From: an uncultured Erysipelotrichaceae bacterium
GTDB taxonomy: Bacteria; Bacillota_I; Bacilli_A; RF39; UBA660
Assembly (NCBI GenBank): GCA_902797005.1
Contig: CADBRE010000034.1
Span: forward strand, 1 to 7,917
DNA: 7,917 nucleotides
Direction of reading: 5' to 3'
Part shown: in pieces, positions 5,773 to 7,917 of the stretch
Numbering within the stretch: the first letter of the stretch is position 1
Layout: every line of letters begins with the position of its first letter
Made by a program: the position numbers and the translations under genes
Notes under the pieces: generated by a model
What the model was told of the DNA's origin: nothing
The model's input: the letters and a program-made list of their open reading frames with translations, nothing else
Database searches by the model: none

Positions 5773-7497
5773 CTATTCAACATTTATCTGATATGGGGAA
5801 TCAATTGTGCCATTTCCAGATAGCCATTTTGTATTTGCTGTTAATGATAAAACAGGCCTAATCAAATATGAGTTTTTTACTGAGGGTCCAGCACTATTTA
5901 ACCGCCCAAAATAACCACTTGTAGATAATACATTAAAAACTCCAGTATAACCGCGTGAAAATGTAGGGCTCATCGTCCACCATTCTTTAGACCCTACAAT
6001 AGATCTCTCAGATGTGATTTCACTAGTACTTGCATTTAAGCCATACCATGCTCTTAAATTATTATTTAAAACATTACCACCTGCATAAATTACTTCATCC
6101 CCCGTCATTAAAGCTATTGGATAATCTAACCACCCATTAGTAAATTGAACTCCATTAACATTGTAAACATCTTTAGAATACCTATCTTCATATGTATTTC
6201 CCTCATAATAAGCCCATTCTGCTCTTTCTTTAAATCCCATTGTGTTTGCACCACACGCTAATGAAGGAGCTTTTGATGACTCTAATCTCCCATATGCCCC
6301 AAAAATCGTTATTTTTGTTAAACCACCACTTTTATCATCAGTTGTACTTCTATCATTACAGTATACTGCTTTTGTATCTATATAATTTTCATAGTCGGTA
6401 TTTTCAAATGTAGTTTTATAGAAATTATCTACTGCTATCTTTATGTTGCTATCTGCATTATTGCCTCTAATATTAGAGAGTGTTGTTGTTCCTTCGGTAT
6501 AATCATCAGTTCCTATTGTATACCCTACATAATTAGGTTTATCGTCCAAACTATACCAGTTAGATGTTCCTATATATCCATTTTGTGTTATTCCTATTAT
6601 TTTATTACCTTGAGAATCAGTTACTAATCCACTTCCTGAGTATAGTAATCTAATCCCTCCACCTGTTGATGCTTCATTAGTTCTTATTATTCTCCAGTAT
6701 AAATCTCTTCCAGGCGTACAGTTCTTTCCTCCAGTTTGTGGACACTTCCCAAAGATTACCCAGTTATTTCTTGCATCACCTGCATAATATAAAACTGTTT
6801 CGCCTAGTTCAGCATTGTTCGTTCTAAAGAAAGTTCTAGCACTATCACTATATGCTGTATTAAAGTTAGTTCTTTCTTCAGCCCATTCAGTGTTGTATAC
6901 TCCATTATCACTTAATATGTGATACTTTAATGTACTTGAATCTAAATCAGTTATTACTAAATCAGTACTTTCTGTTCCGTTTTGTATTCCTATATTACCT
7001 GATAATATTTTCTGCATATCTGCTGCCTGATTTTCTTCTGAATCTTTGTATCTAAATGATATTGTGTATTCATGTTTTGCATCTTTATCAAGTGATATGT
7101 TGTAAGCTAAAACTAGTTTCTTTGCTATTTGTGATTTAGGAACATTAATGTAATTATTATCATCACTTATAGTGTTGTATCCATCTTCACTTTCAATTTT
7201 AAATTGTAAGAACCCATTTGTTACAAATGTGTTTTGAAAGTTTTCTATGAGTAAGTCATATGTAGTATTTGCATTGGCTTTATTCTCTATTGTAAATGTT
7301 TTAGATGTACTCCATCCAGGTATTATAGAATCTTCAACTATTGAAGCATTATCAGTAAGCACTAATCTTAAATATGCTGTTTCCATTACCATATTTGATC
7401 CTGTTCCCACTATTTGAATTGTGTAGTATGCTAATGATACCCCTATTAAAAGTACTAGCACCGTTACTATTGATATTATTAAATATTTCTTTGTCAT
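5773..7497 (-). CDS. membrane-anchored or secreted surface protein, TasA-like N-terminus
   Basis: A 574-residue exported protein. The start at 7497 is chosen because TGGAGG (7510-7505) stands seven bases upstream; a longer frame to 7539 would run through the operator palindrome. Residues 5-26 form a hydrophobic signal or anchor after MTKK, ending in SLAYYT, which resembles SipW-type signal ends. About 30-175 looks like a TasA/camelysin-type beta domain (IIPGWSTSKTFTIENKANAN). About 195-552 is a separate extracellular domain with four cysteines (252, 260, 380, 415), enough for two disulfides, plus aromatic-rich segments DLYWRIIRT, WWTMSP (506-511) and IRPVLSL (546-552). The WW-x-SP ... RPVLSL pattern recalls the C-type-lectin-like DUF6273 group of Clostridial surface proteins; this is tentative. 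No LPXTG motif is present. It is divergent from an XRE regulator, with a promoter and operator repeats between them. The function is unknown; adhesion or surface binding is a guess. Confidence 0.8.
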   Translation of the reverse strand: MTKKYLIISIVTVLVLLIGVSLAYYTIQIVGTGSNMVMETAYLRLVLTDNASIVEDSIIPGWSTSKTFTIENKANANTTYDLLIENFQNTFVTNGFLQFKIESEDGYNTISDDNNYINVPKSQIAKKLVLAYNISLDKDAKHEYTISFRYKDSEENQAADMQKILSGNIGIQNGTESTDLVITDLDSSTLKYHILSDNGVYNTEWAEERTNFNTAYSDSARTFFRTNNAELGETVLYYAGDARNNWVIFGKCPQTGGKNCTPGRDLYWRIIRTNEASTGGGIRLLYSGSGLVTDSQGNKIIGITQNGYIGTSNWYSLDDKPNYVGYTIGTDDYTEGTTTLSNIRGNNADSNIKIAVDNFYKTTFENTDYENYIDTKAVYCNDRSTTDDKSGGLTKITIFGAYGRLESSKAPSLACGANTMGFKERAEWAYYEGNTYEDRYSKDVYNVNGVQFTNGWLDYPIALMTGDEVIYAGGNVLNNNLRAWYGLNASTSEITSERSIVGSKEWWTMSPTFSRGYTGVFNVLSTSGYFGRLNSAGPSVKNSYLIRPVLSLTANTKWLSGNGTIDSPYQINVE

Positions 7498-7511
7498 ACT
7501 ATTGCCTCCAC

Positions 7512-7528
7512 ACGACATATATTGTCGT
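7512..7528. promoter_or_regulatory. palindromic operator candidate ACGACA-N5-TGTCGT
   Basis: ACGACA (7512-7517), TATAT, TGTCGT (7523-7528) is a perfect inverted repeat. It sits across the expected start of transcription and just upstream of the ribosome binding site of the surface gene. A protein bound here would block that promoter, or the repeat could form a weak mRNA hairpin. Two more TGTCGT copies lie at 7586-7591 and 7601-7606. Confidence 0.55.
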
Positions 7529-7537
7529 TCTATTATC

Positions 7538-7566
7538 ATTTTAACAATTCAAAAAACTAATGTCAA
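7538..7566 (-). promoter_or_regulatory. promoter of the surface protein gene
   Basis: On the minus strand TTGACA (7566-7561), a 17-base spacer and TAAAAT (7543-7538). The -35 is perfect and the -10 matches five of six. Transcription should start near 7530, at the edge of the TGTCGT palindrome and about 30 bases before the start codon at 7497. Confidence 0.8.
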
Positions 7567-7585
7567 TAATTAAATAGACTTTTTA

Positions 7586-7606
7586 TGTCGTGGAAATTAA
7601 TGTCGT
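7586..7606. promoter_or_regulatory. direct TGTCGT repeats upstream of the XRE gene
   Basis: TGTCGT occurs at 7586-7591 and 7601-7606, each preceded by A, spaced 15 bases start to start. They are upstream of the -35 of the surface gene promoter and just upstream of the XRE gene. With the palindrome at 7512-7528 they suggest one binding protein for the whole divergent region. A possible weak extended -10 for the XRE gene (TGTGATTAT, 7611-7619) follows directly. Confidence 0.45.
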
Positions 7607-7636
7607 TTTGTGTGATTATTGATTTAGGTGAATAGC

Positions 7637-7825
7637 ATGATTAAAAAATATAGAAAAATTAAAGGAATAACACAAGAAGAACTTGCTGAGATGTTAGATA
7701 TTACTCCTAGACAAGTACAGAGATTGGAAAACTATCAAAGTGATCCAAGGCTTTCAACATTAAAAAAGCTAATAAAGTGTTTAGAGATTAAAGATAAAGA
7801 TATAATTGAGTATTTAAAAAAGTGA
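7637..7825 (+). CDS. small XRE-family helix-turn-helix regulator
   Basis: A 62-residue protein that is almost only a DNA-binding domain. Residues 10-31 (ITQEELAEMLDITPRQVQRLEN) are a textbook Cro/C1-type helix-turn-helix, with ITQEELAEML as the scaffold helix and TPRQVQRLEN as the recognition helix. The rest (LSTLKKLIKCLEI) is the usual closing helix. ATG 7637 is preferred because AGGTG (7626-7630) lies six bases upstream; the GTG at 7628, in the same frame, falls within that site and has no ribosome binding site of its own. It is divergent from the surface protein gene, with TGTCGT repeats between them, so it probably regulates that gene and itself. No sensor or oligomerisation domain is present. 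It ends just 13 bases before an insertion sequence, and no terminator of its own is visible. Confidence 0.88.
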   Translation: MIKKYRKIKGITQEELAEMLDITPRQVQRLENYQSDPRLSTLKKLIKCLEIKDKDIIEYLKK

Positions 7826-7838
7826 AGTTCATTTAAAA

Positions 7839-7917
7839 TGTACCCATTGTCAAGGACTAAATAAAAAGAGAGAGTTTAGTCAATGGATGCGAAGAGATGA
7901 TTTCTGTATTGCACAGG
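7839..7917 (-). mobile_element. right end of an IS3-family insertion sequence (cut by the window edge)
   Basis: The sequence from TG at 7839 (TGTACCCATTGTCAAGGAC) reads on the minus strand as an end in ...GGGTACA. This fits the TG...CA termini of IS3-family elements, and it lies just beyond a transposase C-terminus on the minus strand. The element extends past the right edge. An imperfect hairpin lies in this end: CCATT with AATGG and GACTAAA with TTTAGTC (7844-7886). The exact boundary is inferred, because neither the other terminal repeat nor the target duplication can be seen. Confidence 0.65.
7876..7917 (-). CDS. IS3-family transposase OrfB, C-terminal fragment
   Basis: The minus strand from the right edge encodes PVQYRNHLFASID followed by TAA (7878-7876). 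The PVQYR motif closes the integrase-type transposase OrfB of the IS3 family, usually within LSPVQYR near the C-terminus. Only the last 13 codons are in the window. In these elements OrfB is made by frameshifting from OrfA and carries the DDE catalytic site, both of which would lie to the right. Whether this copy is intact cannot be judged. Confidence 0.72.
   Translation of the reverse strand, partial: PVQYRNHLFASID

Noticed and set aside
5773..5930. Variable region of a diversity-generating retroelement in the C-terminal part of the surface protein.
   Set aside because: The lectin-like ending invites the idea, but there is no reverse transcriptase and no template repeat in the window.
7498..7539. 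Fourteen-residue N-terminal extension of the surface protein (start at 7539).
   Set aside because: It would be read through the TGTCGT palindrome and the ribosome binding site, starts upstream of the expected transcription start, and has no ribosome binding site; MTKK at 7497 gives a proper signal sequence.
7628..7636. GTG start at 7628 for the XRE gene.
   Set aside because: The GTG is part of the AGGTG ribosome binding site for ATG 7637, and nothing resembling a Shine-Dalgarno lies before it.
7844..7886. Inverted repeat as the terminator of the XRE gene.
   Set aside because: It has no U-run after the stem on the plus strand, carries a six-base bulge, and belongs to the IS end and transposase tail.

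Overview
The window looks like chromosomal DNA from a low-GC Gram-positive bacterium (Bacillota). It is strongly AT-rich, uses AGA and ATA codons heavily, has strong GGAGG-type ribosome binding sites, and carries a T-box leader, a ClpC-type ATPase and a wall-less-terminator style of intrinsic terminators with U-runs. TGA is used as a stop and Trp is encoded by TGG, so the genetic code appears standard. No species can be named from the sequence.

Layout from left to right. Positions 1-240 hold a tiny hydrophobic peptide ORF facing a convergent, overlapping candidate antisense RNA that has its own promoter and terminator; this has the shape of a type I toxin-antitoxin locus. The antisense promoter shares its -35 region with a near-perfect forward promoter (258-286) that drives a T-box leader (about 293-503) and class II lysyl-tRNA synthetase, lysS (526-1995, with its own terminator). 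A separate promoter then drives a 524-residue multi-pass membrane carrier of the YfcC/DcuC type (2127-3701). Only 64 bases later, behind a hairpin that buries the ribosome binding site, comes a ClpC-like ATPase (3766-5718, TTG start). Its first ATPase domain is intact, but its second is catalytically dead and truncated while keeping two contact loops. A bidirectional terminator (5726-5760) separates it from a convergent gene.

The right third holds a 574-residue membrane-anchored or secreted surface protein on the minus strand (5773-7497). It is divergent from a small XRE-type regulator (7637-7825). The shared intergenic region carries a good minus-strand promoter and four copies of TGTCGT, two of them forming a palindrome, which suggests an operator through which the regulator controls the surface gene and itself. 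At the right edge an IS3-family insertion sequence begins: its terminal repeat lies at about 7839 and the last 13 codons of its transposase are visible on the minus strand.

Functionally, the left half combines amino-acid-sensing translation control (T-box/lysS), a carboxylate or amino-acid type carrier of unknown substrate, and a protein quality control ATPase. The right part is accessory in character: a surface protein, a dedicated regulator and an insertion sequence. The most unusual items are the candidate type I toxin-antitoxin pair, the half-dead ClpC with its RBS-sequestering hairpin, and the TGTCGT operator array.
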